DNA from: Streptomyces sp. ERV7
GTDB taxonomy: Bacteria; Actinomycetota; Actinomycetes; Streptomycetales; Streptomycetaceae
Direction: 5' to 3'
DNA: 64,000 nucleotides
NCBI RefSeq assembly: GCF_001653515.1
Contig: NZ_LYOY01000051.1
Location: 764,001-828,000 of the forward strand
Positions 50,348 to 59,528 of this stretch are shown here, one piece after another. Position numbers and translations under genes: made by a program. The notes below the pieces were generated by a model. That model saw only the letters and a list, made by a program, of their open reading frames with translations, ran no database searches and was not told the origin of the DNA. Each line of letters begins with the position of its first letter. The stretch's first letter is position 1.

Positions 50348-50974
50348 ATGGACACCATCGAGCACACCGGTCCCACCACCGTCGACTTCTACTTCGACCC
50401 CGCCTGCCCGTTCGCCTGGATCACCTCGCGCTGGATGCTGGAGGTCGAGCGGCACCGTGACATCGACCTGCGCTTCCGGGTGATGAGCCTCTATCTGCAC
50501 AACGTCGGCAATGAACTCCCGGACTGGTACCGGGAGCTGGTCGACCACTCGATTCGTCCGGTACGGGTGGCCGTCGCGGCCGCGCGGGACCACGGGGAGG
50601 GGGTGCTGCGCGACCTCTACACCGCGTACGGCACCCGGATACACGAGCAGAAGAACGCGGACTTCGACGAGGTCATCGCGCAGGCGCTGGCCGAGCTCGG
50701 CCTTCCGGCGGCGCTCGCGGACGCCGCCCACGACCCCGCGTACGACGAGGCGGTGCGGCGCAGCCACGACGCGGGCAAGGATCCGGAGGCGGACGCGTAT
50801 GTCGGAACCCCGACGATGCACCTCGACGGGACGGTCTACTTCGGTCCGGTGCTGAGATCCATCCCGCGCGGCGAGGAGGCGGCCCGCCTCTTCGACAGCG
50901 TGCGCGTGATCGCCTCCCACCCGGACTTCTTCGAGCTGAAGCGGACCCGTACCGGCGGTCTCCGCTTCGACTGA
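50348..50974 (+). CDS. DsbA-family protein, Rv2466c-like
   Basis: 208 residues. VDFYFDPACPFAWITSRWMLEVE is the thioredoxin-fold active-site region of the mycobacterial Rv2466c (mycothiol-dependent nitroreductase) group, and YVGTPTMHLDGTVYFGPVLRSIPRGEEAARLFDSVRV contains the cis-Pro loop. The active site here is CPFA rather than CPWC, so only one cysteine remains, which suits mixed-disulfide chemistry with mycothiol but not an internal disulfide. No operon partner. Confidence 0.8.
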   Translation: MDTIEHTGPTTVDFYFDPACPFAWITSRWMLEVERHRDIDLRFRVMSLYLHNVGNELPDWYRELVDHSIRPVRVAVAAARDHGEGVLRDLYTAYGTRIHEQKNADFDEVIAQALAELGLPAALADAAHDPAYDEAVRRSHDAGKDPEADAYVGTPTMHLDGTVYFGPVLRSIPRGEEAARLFDSVRVIASHPDFFELKRTRTGGLRFD

Positions 50975-51095
50975 GCCGTATCAAGTGATCCGATGACTGG
51001 CGGGAGTTGAGTGCCAGTACGGAGAAAATTCGGCTCACGCGTTGACCGTCCGGCGTCAGTGCTCCTATGTTTCCCTGGACCCCAGAGGAGGCAGC

Positions 51096-53555
51096 ATGCC
51101 CGCGCTCCGGAGCACGCCCCTACGAGCCGTACTGACCGGTGTGCTCGCCGCCCTGGTCCTGACCGGCCCCGGTCTGGTGCCGTCGGCCGGGGCCGGGTCC
51201 CACGCCGTGCCGCGCACCGCCGACGTCCATGTCTCCCCCTCCGGCCGGGACGCCGCCGACGGCACGTCGGGCCACCCCGTACGCACCCTCACCCGCGCCC
51301 GCGACCTGGCGCGCGACAAGGCGGCGCACTACGGCTCCGCGCGCTACTCCGGCGACATCACCGTGCACCTGGCCCCCGGTACGTACCGGACGACCGGGCC
51401 GCTCGTCCTGGACGGGCGCGACTCCGGCCCGGCCGGGCACCGGATCGTCTGGCAGGGCGCGGGCGCCGAATCGACCCTGATCAGCGGCGGACGCAGGGTC
51501 GAGGGCTGGCGCCCGGTGGCCGGGCGCCCCGGGCTCTGGTCCGCCCCCGCGCCCCAGGGGCTCACCGACACCCGGCAGTTGTACGTGGACGGGGTGCGCG
51601 CCCAGCGCGCCCGCGGCGAGGTCCCGGTCGGTCTGGGCGTGACGGCGACCGGCTACACCGCCACCGCCGACACGCTCGCGCGCTGGCGCCACCCCTCCGA
51701 CGCCGAGTTCGTCTACACCAGCGGCGAGGCGCTCTGGAACGTCGAACGCAACGGCCTCGGCCAGTGGACCGAGCCGCGCTGCCGGATCGCCTCGGCGCGC
51801 GGCACCGCGATCACCATGGCCCAGCCCTGCTGGGACAACTCCACCAGGCGCGTGGAGTTCCCCGACCGGCCCGGCCGGACCGTGAGCATGGTCGGTCCGG
51901 GCCGTCTCACCAACAGCGGCAGGGCCTCGTACGTGGAGAACGCCTACGAACTCCTCGACCGGCCCGGCGAGTGGTACCTCGACCGCGCTGCGCACACCGT
52001 GTACTACCTGCCGCGCAAGGGCGAGGACCTGGGCCGCGCCGATGTGGAGGCGGCCTTCGCCGAGAAGCTCGTGGAGGGGCGGGGCACCCGGGCCGCGCCC
52101 CTGCACGACATCGCCTTCCAGGGCGTCCAGTTCGGCTATGCGACCTGGCTGACGCCGTCCGGGCCCGAGGGCTTCTCCGAGATCCAGGCCGGCTACACCC
52201 TCACCGGGGCCAAGGGCTGGGCGACGCAGGGCCTCTGCGGCTTCGTCGACGGCGGCAGCTGCCCGTTCGCCTCCTGGACGAAGATGCCGGGCAATGTGTC
52301 CTTCGCGTACGGGCAGCGCATCGGCATCAGCGACTGCGTCTTCGCGCACCTGGGCGCGGCCGGGCTCGACCTCGGTGCCGGGACCACGGACTCGGTCGTG
52401 CGGGGGAGTGTCTTCACCGACATCTCGGGCAATGGGCTGGAGATCGGTGGGGTGGACGGCCAACAGGCCGCCTCAGGAGTGGAGGTGACGAACAATCACC
52501 TCTACGGGCTTCCGCGCGAGTACCACGGCGGTGTCGGCATTCTCGACGGGTACACCCAGCACACCACCCTCGCGCACAACCAGCTCGACCACCTCGGCTA
52601 CAGCGCGATCTCGCTGGGCTGGGGCGGCTGGCCCGACAAGATCGGCTCACCCGCGACGCCCAACCCGAGCCACGACAACGCGGTGCGCGACAACCTGATC
52701 TTCGACTACATGCAGCTGCTCGACGACGGCGGCGGCATCTACACCCAGGGCCTGACCGGCACCTCGATGGCCGACGGCGAGCAGGTCACCGGCAACGTCA
52801 TCCACGACCAGTGGGGCCTGGGCAAGAGCGTCTACACCGACAACGGCTGTACGTACGAGACCGTGCGGGGCAATGTTCTTTTCGGGGCGGCCTACGCGAA
52901 CGTGGGCAGCCGCCACACCGACTACCGCGATGCGCTCGGCAACAACGATCCGACGCTGATCGAGGGGAACTGGTGGGAGGAGGGCGCTCCCGACGGCTCC
53001 AACAAGGGGCTGGTGACCAGGGGGAACCACATCATGGCCGGGCTGTCCGAGGCGCCCCCGGAGACCGTCGCCCATGCCGGGATCGAGCCCGCGTACGCGA
53101 GTGTGCTCACCCGTAGGGTCGGGGCGGTGTCCGTGCCGGAGGCGCCGGCGCGGGTGGGGACGAGTACGGGCGGCGGCGACGGGCTGTATGTGACGTTCAA
53201 CCCCAGCTTCGTCGACGGGGGTTCGCCGGTCACCGGCTATACGGCGTACGCCCTGCGGCCCGACGGTACGGAGGCGGGGCGGGCGAGTGTCGACGTGGCG
53301 GAGTTCAAGCGGGTCGCGGTCCTGAGGGGGGTTGGGTTGGGCGGGGACGGGTCCGTGTCCCCGGACGGGGTGGAGTGCCCGCGCTTTCTCGCCGGGGACG
53401 CCCCCCGCCCCGAAGCCGCGCCTACGCCGGCTTCTCTCCTCTCCATTCGCCGTCCCGCTGGGCCCACCGCACCGCCGGGCGTACTGCCAGGCCCGCTGTG
53501 GCGAAGAGGGCTGCCAGGAAGGCCCAGCCCGCGAAGCCGTGACCCACTGCCGTGA
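51096..53555 (+). CDS. Secreted right-handed beta-helix protein with altered C-terminus
   Basis: 819 residues from the ATG at 51096 (GAGGAG). A signal peptide covers residues 1-35. From ADVHVSPSGRDAADGTSGHPVRTLTRARDLARD the protein follows the parallel beta-helix/pectate-lyase-like pattern, with coils such as IGISDCVFAHLGAAGLDLGAG and VEVTNNHLYGLPREYHGGVGILDG. A fibronectin III domain starts at VPEAPARVGTSTGGGDGLYVTFNPSFVDGGSPVTGYTAY and breaks off after EFKRVAVLRG. The last 70 residues read antisense through the neighbouring MFS gene, so the 3' end is probably damaged. It may be a polysaccharide-binding or -cleaving enzyme. Confidence 0.72.
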   Translation: MPALRSTPLRAVLTGVLAALVLTGPGLVPSAGAGSHAVPRTADVHVSPSGRDAADGTSGHPVRTLTRARDLARDKAAHYGSARYSGDITVHLAPGTYRTTGPLVLDGRDSGPAGHRIVWQGAGAESTLISGGRRVEGWRPVAGRPGLWSAPAPQGLTDTRQLYVDGVRAQRARGEVPVGLGVTATGYTATADTLARWRHPSDAEFVYTSGEALWNVERNGLGQWTEPRCRIASARGTAITMAQPCWDNSTRRVEFPDRPGRTVSMVGPGRLTNSGRASYVENAYELLDRPGEWYLDRAAHTVYYLPRKGEDLGRADVEAAFAEKLVEGRGTRAAPLHDIAFQGVQFGYATWLTPSGPEGFSEIQAGYTLTGAKGWATQGLCGFVDGGSCPFASWTKMPGNVSFAYGQRIGISDCVFAHLGAAGLDLGAGTTDSVVRGSVFTDISGNGLEIGGVDGQQAASGVEVTNNHLYGLPREYHGGVGILDGYTQHTTLAHNQLDHLGYSAISLGWGGWPDKIGSPATPNPSHDNAVRDNLIFDYMQLLDDGGGIYTQGLTGTSMADGEQVTGNVIHDQWGLGKSVYTDNGCTYETVRGNVLFGAAYANVGSRHTDYRDALGNNDPTLIEGNWWEEGAPDGSNKGLVTRGNHIMAGLSEAPPETVAHAGIEPAYASVLTRRVGAVSVPEAPARVGTSTGGGDGLYVTFNPSFVDGGSPVTGYTAYALRPDGTEAGRASVDVAEFKRVAVLRGVGLGGDGSVSPDGVECPRFLAGDAPRPEAAPTPASLLSIRRPAGPTAPPGVLPGPLWRRGLPGRPSPRSRDPLP

Positions 53556-54702
53556 TCGTGACGAGGGCCGGGCCCGCCATCATCGCCGCGGCCGAGCCGG
53601 AGCTGAAGACGCCCTGGTAGACGCCGTGGGCGCGGGAGTCGGCCAGTTCGTAGCCCAGGGTCCAGCCGCCGGCCGAGGACAGTACCTCGCCGAAGACCTG
53701 GACCACCGCGCCCGCCGCGAGCACGGCCACCGCCCACAGGGGGGAGAGGCCGGCGGACAGGGCGAACACCACGCAGGAGGCGCCCAGGAGCAGTCCCGCG
53801 CGGCCCATCGCCCGTACCGCTCCCGGCACGTCCGAGGCGCCCCGGGTGGCGCGGACCTGGAGCAGCGCCACCAGGACGCAGTTGACGATCATCACCATGG
53901 CGACCGACCAGCGCGGGGCCTCGGTGTTCTCGGCGATCCACAGCGGCATGCCCACTTCGAGCAGGCTGAACTGGAGGGTCGTCACGGCGTTGAGCACGGT
54001 CACCGCCAGATACGGCAGGTCGCGGACCGCGCGCCAGCGGCTCTCGGACGGGGTGTCGGCCGAGCCGTTCGCCTCTCGCGCGGCCGACGCGGCCTCGTTG
54101 AGCGGCAGGGTCCGTACGAGAACGGCGGGGATCAGATACGTCGCCGCGTCGAAGAGGATCAGGGAGATGTAGGCGCCCCGGGTGTCCATCTGGAGAGCCA
54201 CCGCGCCGATCGCCCCGCCCAGGCCCATCGTCGCGTTGGTGACCATCCGCAGATAGCCGCGCGCCTCCACCCGGGTCGCGGCGGGCAGCACGTCCGCGAA
54301 GAGCGCGCCCTTGACGCCCCAGCTCGACTGGTTGAGCGCGCCGAAGCAGACAGCCGCCACCAGGAAGCCCGCGTACCCGTGGACCAGGGAGTACCCGGCC
54401 ATCGCCACTCCGCAGCCCAGCCACAGCGCGGCGATCACCCGGCGGCTGCCCCAGCGGTCCGCGGCACGCCCGGCCGGGATGCCGGCGGCGACGCCGAACA
54501 GCCCGGCGATGGTGAGGCCGAAGCCGACCTGGGTCGTCCCGATACCGCAGATACGGGTGAAGTAGAGCACGCTGACCGGGAAGAACAGGCCGTTGCCGAA
54601 GGAGTTGAGGGCGGTCATCAGGGCGAGCCGGCGGAGCACCGGCTCGTCCGGGACGAAGGCGGATCTGGCCATGGGGCGGGGGCGGGTCTGCGCGGTGGTC
54701 AT
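53422..54702 (-). CDS. MFS transporter
   Basis: 426 residues from MTTAQTRPRPMARSAF. Twelve hydrophobic segments; GRAADRWGSRRVIAALWLGCG is the MFS motif A between helices 2 and 3. It belongs to the drug-efflux-like group. The divergent regulator gene at 54787 and the TTTAG-N7-CTAAA operator suggest co-regulation. Its 3' end is overlapped by the run-on frame of the beta-helix gene. Confidence 0.86.
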   Translation of the reverse strand: MTTAQTRPRPMARSAFVPDEPVLRRLALMTALNSFGNGLFFPVSVLYFTRICGIGTTQVGFGLTIAGLFGVAAGIPAGRAADRWGSRRVIAALWLGCGVAMAGYSLVHGYAGFLVAAVCFGALNQSSWGVKGALFADVLPAATRVEARGYLRMVTNATMGLGGAIGAVALQMDTRGAYISLILFDAATYLIPAVLVRTLPLNEAASAAREANGSADTPSESRWRAVRDLPYLAVTVLNAVTTLQFSLLEVGMPLWIAENTEAPRWSVAMVMIVNCVLVALLQVRATRGASDVPGAVRAMGRAGLLLGASCVVFALSAGLSPLWAVAVLAAGAVVQVFGEVLSSAGGWTLGYELADSRAHGVYQGVFSSGSAAAMMAGPALVTITAVGHGFAGWAFLAALFATAGLAVRPAVRWAQRDGEWRGEKPA

Positions 54703-54742
54703 GGGGACAGCCAACCCGCTGTGTACACGCCAGGGGCACTCA

Positions 54743-54759
54743 TTTAGTGTCCGGCTAAA
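54743..54759. promoter_or_regulatory. Inverted repeat between MFS and ArsR-like regulator
   Basis: TTTAG (54743-54747) and CTAAA (54755-54759) are a perfect inverted repeat with a 7-bp spacer, AT-rich in a GC-rich gap. It is centred between the two divergent starts, the expected operator for the neighbouring winged-helix protein. Confidence 0.5.
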
Positions 54760-54786
54760 AGGATGCCGGGGGCACGGGGGCCGGGA

Positions 54787-55770
54787 GTGATCGAGTTCAG
54801 GTTCGGTGTGGGCGATCTGGCCAGTACGTCCTTCGCGTACTCGCCCTACCAGGAGGCGGTCTTCTCGCTCTGGGGCTGGTGGGACGGCTCCCGGTTCCCG
54901 CATCAGCGGCCCTGGCTGCGGCGGCTGCGGCCGCTGTACGAGCGTCAGGACACCGAGCTGTTCGACGCGCTCATCGCCCCGCACGGCTTCATCCCGGACT
55001 TCCTCACGCCCCGGCCGGAGCGTGTGCGGCCCTCGTTCGCCGAGCAGCTGGCGCAGTTGCGGGCCACGCCCGTGGAGTCGATCGAGCCCGACTTCCGGCG
55101 GACGTTCGGTCCCGGCGTGCCGCTCCCGCCGGTCGTCGCCGAGGGGCTCGCCGACCCGGCCGCGCTCCTGGAGCGCATCGCCTCGGCCTTCGACCGGTAC
55201 TGGCACGAGTGTCTCGCCCCCGACTGGTGGCCCAGGGCCAGGGCGGTCCTGGAGGCCGATCTCGCCCATCAGTCACGGGTGCTGGCCGAGCAGGGGGCGG
55301 CCGGGCTCTTCTGCGGCCTCGACACGCGGCTGACCTGGCGGCCCGGGGTACTGCGGCTGCGGCACCCGGTCCCGGCCATCTGGCCGGCCGCCGACGTCCA
55401 GGTGGCGGGCCGGGGCATGGTGCTGGTCCCGACGACGTTCGTGCGCGGCGCCATCACCTCCGTCGACACCACCCGGGCGCCGGTGCTCAACTACCCGGCG
55501 CACGGCCGGGGAAGGCTCGCCGAGACGCCCCCTCCGGTCAGCGACCGCGCCGTGGTCCGGCTGCTCGGCCCGGCCCGGGCGCGGCTGCTGACCCTGCTCG
55601 CCGATCCGGCCACCACCACCGAGCTCGCCCGGCGCCTCGACGTCACCCCGGGCGCGGTCAGCCAGCATCTGTCGGTGCTCTACGACGCGGGGCTGCTGCA
55701 CCGGAGCCGGCGCGGCCGGGGAGTGGAGTACGCCCGCACGGCGCTCGGGAACGAACTGCTCAGAGGGTGA
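54787..55770 (+). CDS. ArsR-like winged-helix regulator with DUF5937-type N-terminus
   Basis: 327 residues from a GTG (an ATG eight codons upstream is possible). Residues 1-240 (VIEFRFGVGDLASTSFAYSPYQEAVFSLWGWW) are the DUF5937-type sensor domain common in Streptomyces. Residues 250-325 are the winged helix: GPARARLLTLLADPATTTELARRLDVTPGAVSQHLSVLYDAGLLHRSRRGRGVEY. No metal-binding cysteines, so the ligand is unlikely to be a metal. It is divergent from the MFS pump, so it probably represses that gene until a small molecule binds. Confidence 0.83.
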   Translation: MIEFRFGVGDLASTSFAYSPYQEAVFSLWGWWDGSRFPHQRPWLRRLRPLYERQDTELFDALIAPHGFIPDFLTPRPERVRPSFAEQLAQLRATPVESIEPDFRRTFGPGVPLPPVVAEGLADPAALLERIASAFDRYWHECLAPDWWPRARAVLEADLAHQSRVLAEQGAAGLFCGLDTRLTWRPGVLRLRHPVPAIWPAADVQVAGRGMVLVPTTFVRGAITSVDTTRAPVLNYPAHGRGRLAETPPPVSDRAVVRLLGPARARLLTLLADPATTTELARRLDVTPGAVSQHLSVLYDAGLLHRSRRGRGVEYARTALGNELLRG

Positions 55771-55776
55771 GGCCGG

Positions 55777-56544
55777 TCAGGCGCTGAGCACCTGCGGGCA
55801 CCGCGCCCGCTGCCGTGCCTCGTCGTACCGCACGAGCAGCAGCCGGGCCAGCTCCGGGGCCGCGCCCAGCACATCGGCGAGGACGTCCGCGCCCTCGGCG
55901 CCCCGGGCGATACGGTCCGGCAGGAAACCCGGGGCGATGACGTACGGGGCGACGGCGACCCGCCGCACACCGGACGCCCGCAACTCCCGTACGGCGTCCT
56001 CCGTACGGGGATAGCCCCCGGGAAACACAGCGGAGGCGAACGCAGGTCGCACGGCGCACCAACCGGTGTGCCGCAGCTCCCGCGCTACGTTTGCGATCAC
56101 TGCGATCGCCTCCGGGTCCGTGGAGCCCGCCGAGGCCAGGACGACCCCGGTCGAGCGCTTGTCGGCGGGGGCGAGCCCCGCCTCGTACAAGGCCTCCTGG
56201 AGCCGTCGCTCCACCGTGGAGAGCAGCAGCGGTGAGGGGCCGAGGACATCGGCGAGGCGGATGTCCAGCTGCGGCGGCGCCTGGTCGAGCACCGCCGGGA
56301 TGTCGGACTTGGCGTGGAAGGCCCGGGTCAGGAGCAGGGGGAGGGCCACGACCTCACGTACGCCCTCGAAGGCCAGCCGCTCAAGGACCCGCGGCACCGC
56401 CGGGGCGTTGAAGTCCAGGAAGCCGGTCTCCACGCGCAGCCCCGGGCGCAGCGAGCGCACGCGCCGCACCAGGGCGTGCACGGTCGCCGCGTGCCGCGGG
56501 TCGCGGCTGCCGTGGGCGATGACGAGGAGGACGGGTCCGTACAT
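55777..56544 (-). CDS. Sirohydrochlorin chelatase (CbiX type)
   Basis: 255 residues. VLLVIAHGSRDPRHAATVHALVRRVR is the conserved start with the metal-binding His10. VREVVALPLLLTRAFHAKSDIPAVLD follows with a second His. The second half has VVLASAGSTDPEA in place of the AHGS motif, so one active site lies between the two half domains, as in long CbiX. The enzyme puts Fe or Co into sirohydrochlorin; next to the sulfite reductase operon, siroheme synthesis is the likely task. It ends 7 bp from the convergent regulator gene. Confidence 0.88.
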   Translation of the reverse strand: MYGPVLLVIAHGSRDPRHAATVHALVRRVRSLRPGLRVETGFLDFNAPAVPRVLERLAFEGVREVVALPLLLTRAFHAKSDIPAVLDQAPPQLDIRLADVLGPSPLLLSTVERRLQEALYEAGLAPADKRSTGVVLASAGSTDPEAIAVIANVARELRHTGWCAVRPAFASAVFPGGYPRTEDAVRELRASGVRRVAVAPYVIAPGFLPDRIARGAEGADVLADVLGAAPELARLLLVRYDEARQRARCPQVLSA

Positions 56545-56550
56545 CGTGGC

Positions 56551-57471
56551 TCAGCTCTTCACCAGCAGACCGCGGCTGCGCAGCACATAGCGCTCCAGCG
56601 GGCTGAAGATGAGCAGGTCGATCGCGATGCCCACGATCAGGATGAGGAAGATGGCGAGGAAGACGCCCGGCATGTCGGAGTTGTTGCGGCCGTTCTCCAG
56701 CAACTGGCCGAGCCCCAGGCCCAGATCGGGCGAGGAGGCGATGATCTCGGCGGCCATCAGCGAGCGCCAGGAGAACGCCCAGCCCTGCTTGAGGCCCGCC
56801 AGATAGCCGGGCAGGGCGGCGGGCATCACGATGTGCCAGGTGCCGCGCAGCCCGGTCGCGCCCAGCGTGCGGCCCGCGCGCAGGAACAGCGGCGGGACCT
56901 GGTCGACGCCGGAGACGAGGCCGTTGGCGATCGAGGGCACCGCGCCCAGCAGGATCACCGCGTACATCATCGAGTTGTTCAGGCCGAGCCAGATCACCGC
57001 CGGGGGCACCCAGGCCACCGAGGGCAGCGACTGGAGACCGGACAGGATCGGCCCGATGGCCGCCCGGATGAACTTCACCCGGGCCACGATCAGCCCCAGC
57101 GGGGTGCCGATCGCCAGCGCGAGCAGGAAGCCGAGCAGTCCGCGCGAGACGCTGGTCCAGACGATGTCGAGCAGGGTGCCCTGGAGCCACAGCTCCCGCA
57201 GGCCCGACCAGACCGAGGACGGCGAAGGCAGCTTGGTGCTGTCGGCGACCTCCGCCCACACCAGGCCCTGCCAGACCGCCAGGACCAGGGCGATCGCCGA
57301 GACAGGCGGCAGCACCTTCTGGACCAGGGTCTCGCGCAGCGGGGTGCGCCCGCTCTGGACCGTCTCCAGCGCGTCGAGGCCCGCCTCCAGACCGGCCAGG
57401 TCATGGGTGTCCCTGGGGGCCCCGACGGCCTTGCCGGCCTTCTCGGCCTCGGACGTCTCAGTGCTGGCCAT
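56551..57471 (-). CDS. ABC transporter permease, SsuC type
   Basis: 306 residues from the ATG at 57471 with GGGGAGA upstream. VLPPVSAIALVLAVWQGLVW begins six membrane segments. The EAA-like loop reads FLRAGRTLGATGLRGTWHIVMPAALPGYLAGLKQGWAFSWRSLMAAE. It overlaps the ATPase gene by 14 bp. With the ATPase and the SBP it makes an uptake system of the sulfonate/nitrate/taurine class, here most likely for sulfonates because of the sulfur operon. Confidence 0.88.
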   Translation of the reverse strand: MASTETSEAEKAGKAVGAPRDTHDLAGLEAGLDALETVQSGRTPLRETLVQKVLPPVSAIALVLAVWQGLVWAEVADSTKLPSPSSVWSGLRELWLQGTLLDIVWTSVSRGLLGFLLALAIGTPLGLIVARVKFIRAAIGPILSGLQSLPSVAWVPPAVIWLGLNNSMMYAVILLGAVPSIANGLVSGVDQVPPLFLRAGRTLGATGLRGTWHIVMPAALPGYLAGLKQGWAFSWRSLMAAEIIASSPDLGLGLGQLLENGRNNSDMPGVFLAIFLILIVGIAIDLLIFSPLERYVLRSRGLLVKS

Positions 57472-58246
57472 GGCGGCGGATCTCCCCACGCAGTTGTTCG
57501 GTGATCTCTACGGAGAGCTCCGCCACGTCGGAGTCCTCGATACGGCGCGGCTGCGGGATGTCCACGGTCCACTGGTGCGCCACCCGGCCCGGCCGGGACG
57601 ACAGGAGCACCACGCGCTGGGCGAGGCGGACGGCCTCGCGCACGTTGTGCGTGACGAACAGGACGGACAGGTTCGTCTCGCGCCAGATACGGGTCAGCTC
57701 GTCGTGCAGGACGTCCCGGGTGATCGCGTCGAGCGCCGCGAACGGCTCGTCCATCAGGAGCAGTTGGCTGTCCTGGGCGATCGCGCGGGCCATCGCCACG
57801 CGCTGGCGCATCCCGCCCGACAGCTCGTGCACCCGCTTGCCGTACGCGCCGGTCAGCCGCACCAGCTCAAGGAGCTCCTCGGCGCGCCCGCGGCGCTCGG
57901 CCTTGGGCACCCCGCGCAGCCGCAGGGCGAGCTCGATGTTCTTGCCCGCGGTCAGCCATGGGAAGAGCGCGTGCTCCTGGAACATCAGGGCGGGCCGCCC
58001 GCCGGGCGTCTCGATCGTTCCGGCGGTCGGCTTGTCGAGGCCCGCCACCAGGTTCAGGAGCGTCGACTTGCCGCACCCGGAGGCTCCCAGGAGGGTGACG
58101 AACTCGCCCGGTGCGACATCGAGGGTGATGTCGTCGAGCACGAGCTGGGGGCCGGCGGGGCCGGCGAACGACTTCGATACGTGCCCGATCCGGGCGGCGT
58201 ACTCCGTCGTGGCACGCTCCTCGGCCGCGGCGACTGCGGTGGCCAT
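57458..58246 (-). CDS. ABC transporter ATP-binding protein, SsuB type
   Basis: 262 residues from the ATG at 58246 (AGGAGG upstream). Walker A is LLGASGCGKSTLLNLVAGL, the Q-loop is MFQEHALFPWLTAGKNIELAL, the signature is LSGGMRQRVAMARAIA and Walker B is LLLMDEPFAALDAITRD, with the switch His in FVTHNVREA. FQEHALFPW is typical for the nitrate/sulfonate importers. It energises the permease at 56551 and lies 37 bp after the SBP gene. Confidence 0.9.
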   Translation of the reverse strand: MATAVAAAEERATTEYAARIGHVSKSFAGPAGPQLVLDDITLDVAPGEFVTLLGASGCGKSTLLNLVAGLDKPTAGTIETPGGRPALMFQEHALFPWLTAGKNIELALRLRGVPKAERRGRAEELLELVRLTGAYGKRVHELSGGMRQRVAMARAIAQDSQLLLMDEPFAALDAITRDVLHDELTRIWRETNLSVLFVTHNVREAVRLAQRVVLLSSRPGRVAHQWTVDIPQPRRIEDSDVAELSVEITEQLRGEIRRHGQH

Positions 58247-58282
58247 GGTCGTCACCTCCTGGGAACTGGTGCGGATACGGGG

Positions 58283-59395
58283 TTACTTGACGCCGAAGCC
58301 GGCGTCGGCGACCTCGGGCCTGCCCAGGCCCTTGAGGACCTTGTTGAGCGGGGCCAGGTCGTAGATGCCGTCCAGGTCGGGCTTCTTCAGCAGACCGGCC
58401 TTGACCGCGTGGTCGGCCTCGATGCCGAGGGTGGCGGCCAGCGGGTCGTCGGTGGTCTTGATCGACTGCCACGCCGGGTCCAGGACGTTCGCGGGCAGCG
58501 CCTTGCCGCTGAGCGACTTGAGTGCGGCGTTCGCGGACGCCTTGGCCCTGTCCGGGTCGGCCTTGATCCAGTCGTTGGTCTTCACCGAGCCGCGCAGCAC
58601 CGCCTCGACGACGTCGGGGTGCGCCTTGAGGAACTTCTGCGACACGATGATGTTCGTGATCACGAACTCCTTGTCGGCCCACAGGTCGGCCTCGTCCAGG
58701 AGCACCTTCGCACCCTGCGCGACCAGCTTGGACGCGGTCGGCTCCGGCACCCAGGCGCCGTCGACGGAGCCGGACTTGTAGGCGTCCGGGGTGATCTTGT
58801 TGTCCGTGCGGACCACGGAGACGTCGCCCTTGCCGCTCTGGGCCTCGACCTTCCAGCCCTTCTCGGCGATCCAGTTGAGGAAGGCCACGTCCTGGGTGTT
58901 GCCGAGCTGCGGGGTGGCGATCTTGTGGCCCTTGACGTCGTCCAGGGACTTGATCTTGTCCGGGTTCACCACCAGCTTCACCCCGCCCGAGGCGGAGCCG
59001 CCGATGATGCGCAGGTTCTGGCCCTTGGACTTGGCGTAGCCGTTGATCGAGGGGGAGGGGCCGATCCAGCCGATGTCGATCGCCCCGGCGTTCAGCGCCT
59101 CGATCTCGGAGGGGCCCGCGTTGAAGGTGGAGGTCTTCACCTCGGTGCCGCCCAGCTCCTTCTGGAACAGACCCTCCTGGACGCCCACCAGCGCGGTGGC
59201 GTGGGTGAGGTTCGGGAAGTACCCGATCTTCACCGAGTCCGCCGACAGCTTCTTGGCGTCGGCGGCGACCCCGGCCTTCTGGGCGCCGTCGGACTTGTCC
59301 TTCTGCGACCCGTAGCTGCAGGCGGCCAGGACGAGCAGGGGGAGGGCCGCGGCGGCGGCGAGGCCGCGGCGGAGAGCGGGGTGATTGGCAGGCAC
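58283..59395 (-). CDS. Sulfonate-family substrate-binding lipoprotein, SsuA type
   Basis: 370 residues from a GTG at 59395 with AGAGGA upstream. The signal ends in the lipobox VLAAC. The mature domain reads VKIGYFPNLTHATALVGVQEGLFQKELGGTEVKTSTFNAGPSEIEALNAGAIDIGWIGPSPSINGYAKSKG, the type II binding-protein fold of the aliphatic sulfonate family. DGAWVPEPTASKLVAQGAKVLLDE and KFLKAHPDVVEAVLRGSVKTNDWI are further matches. It delivers sulfonates or similar compounds; the exact ligand is inferred from context. Confidence 0.88.
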   Translation of the reverse strand: MPANHPALRRGLAAAAALPLLVLAACSYGSQKDKSDGAQKAGVAADAKKLSADSVKIGYFPNLTHATALVGVQEGLFQKELGGTEVKTSTFNAGPSEIEALNAGAIDIGWIGPSPSINGYAKSKGQNLRIIGGSASGGVKLVVNPDKIKSLDDVKGHKIATPQLGNTQDVAFLNWIAEKGWKVEAQSGKGDVSVVRTDNKITPDAYKSGSVDGAWVPEPTASKLVAQGAKVLLDEADLWADKEFVITNIIVSQKFLKAHPDVVEAVLRGSVKTNDWIKADPDRAKASANAALKSLSGKALPANVLDPAWQSIKTTDDPLAATLGIEADHAVKAGLLKKPDLDGIYDLAPLNKVLKGLGRPEVADAGFGVK

Positions 59396-59528
59396 GGGAG
59401 GTGTTCCTCTCGTTGGCCCGGCGGTCAACTCCCCCTGGGGACGGGGAAGGTGGCCGGGAGGTCGGCGGGTTTTCGTCTGGAGCGGTGCTGCGGGTGGAGC
59501 CGCTGGGCGCGCGAGCGGTGCGCGTACG

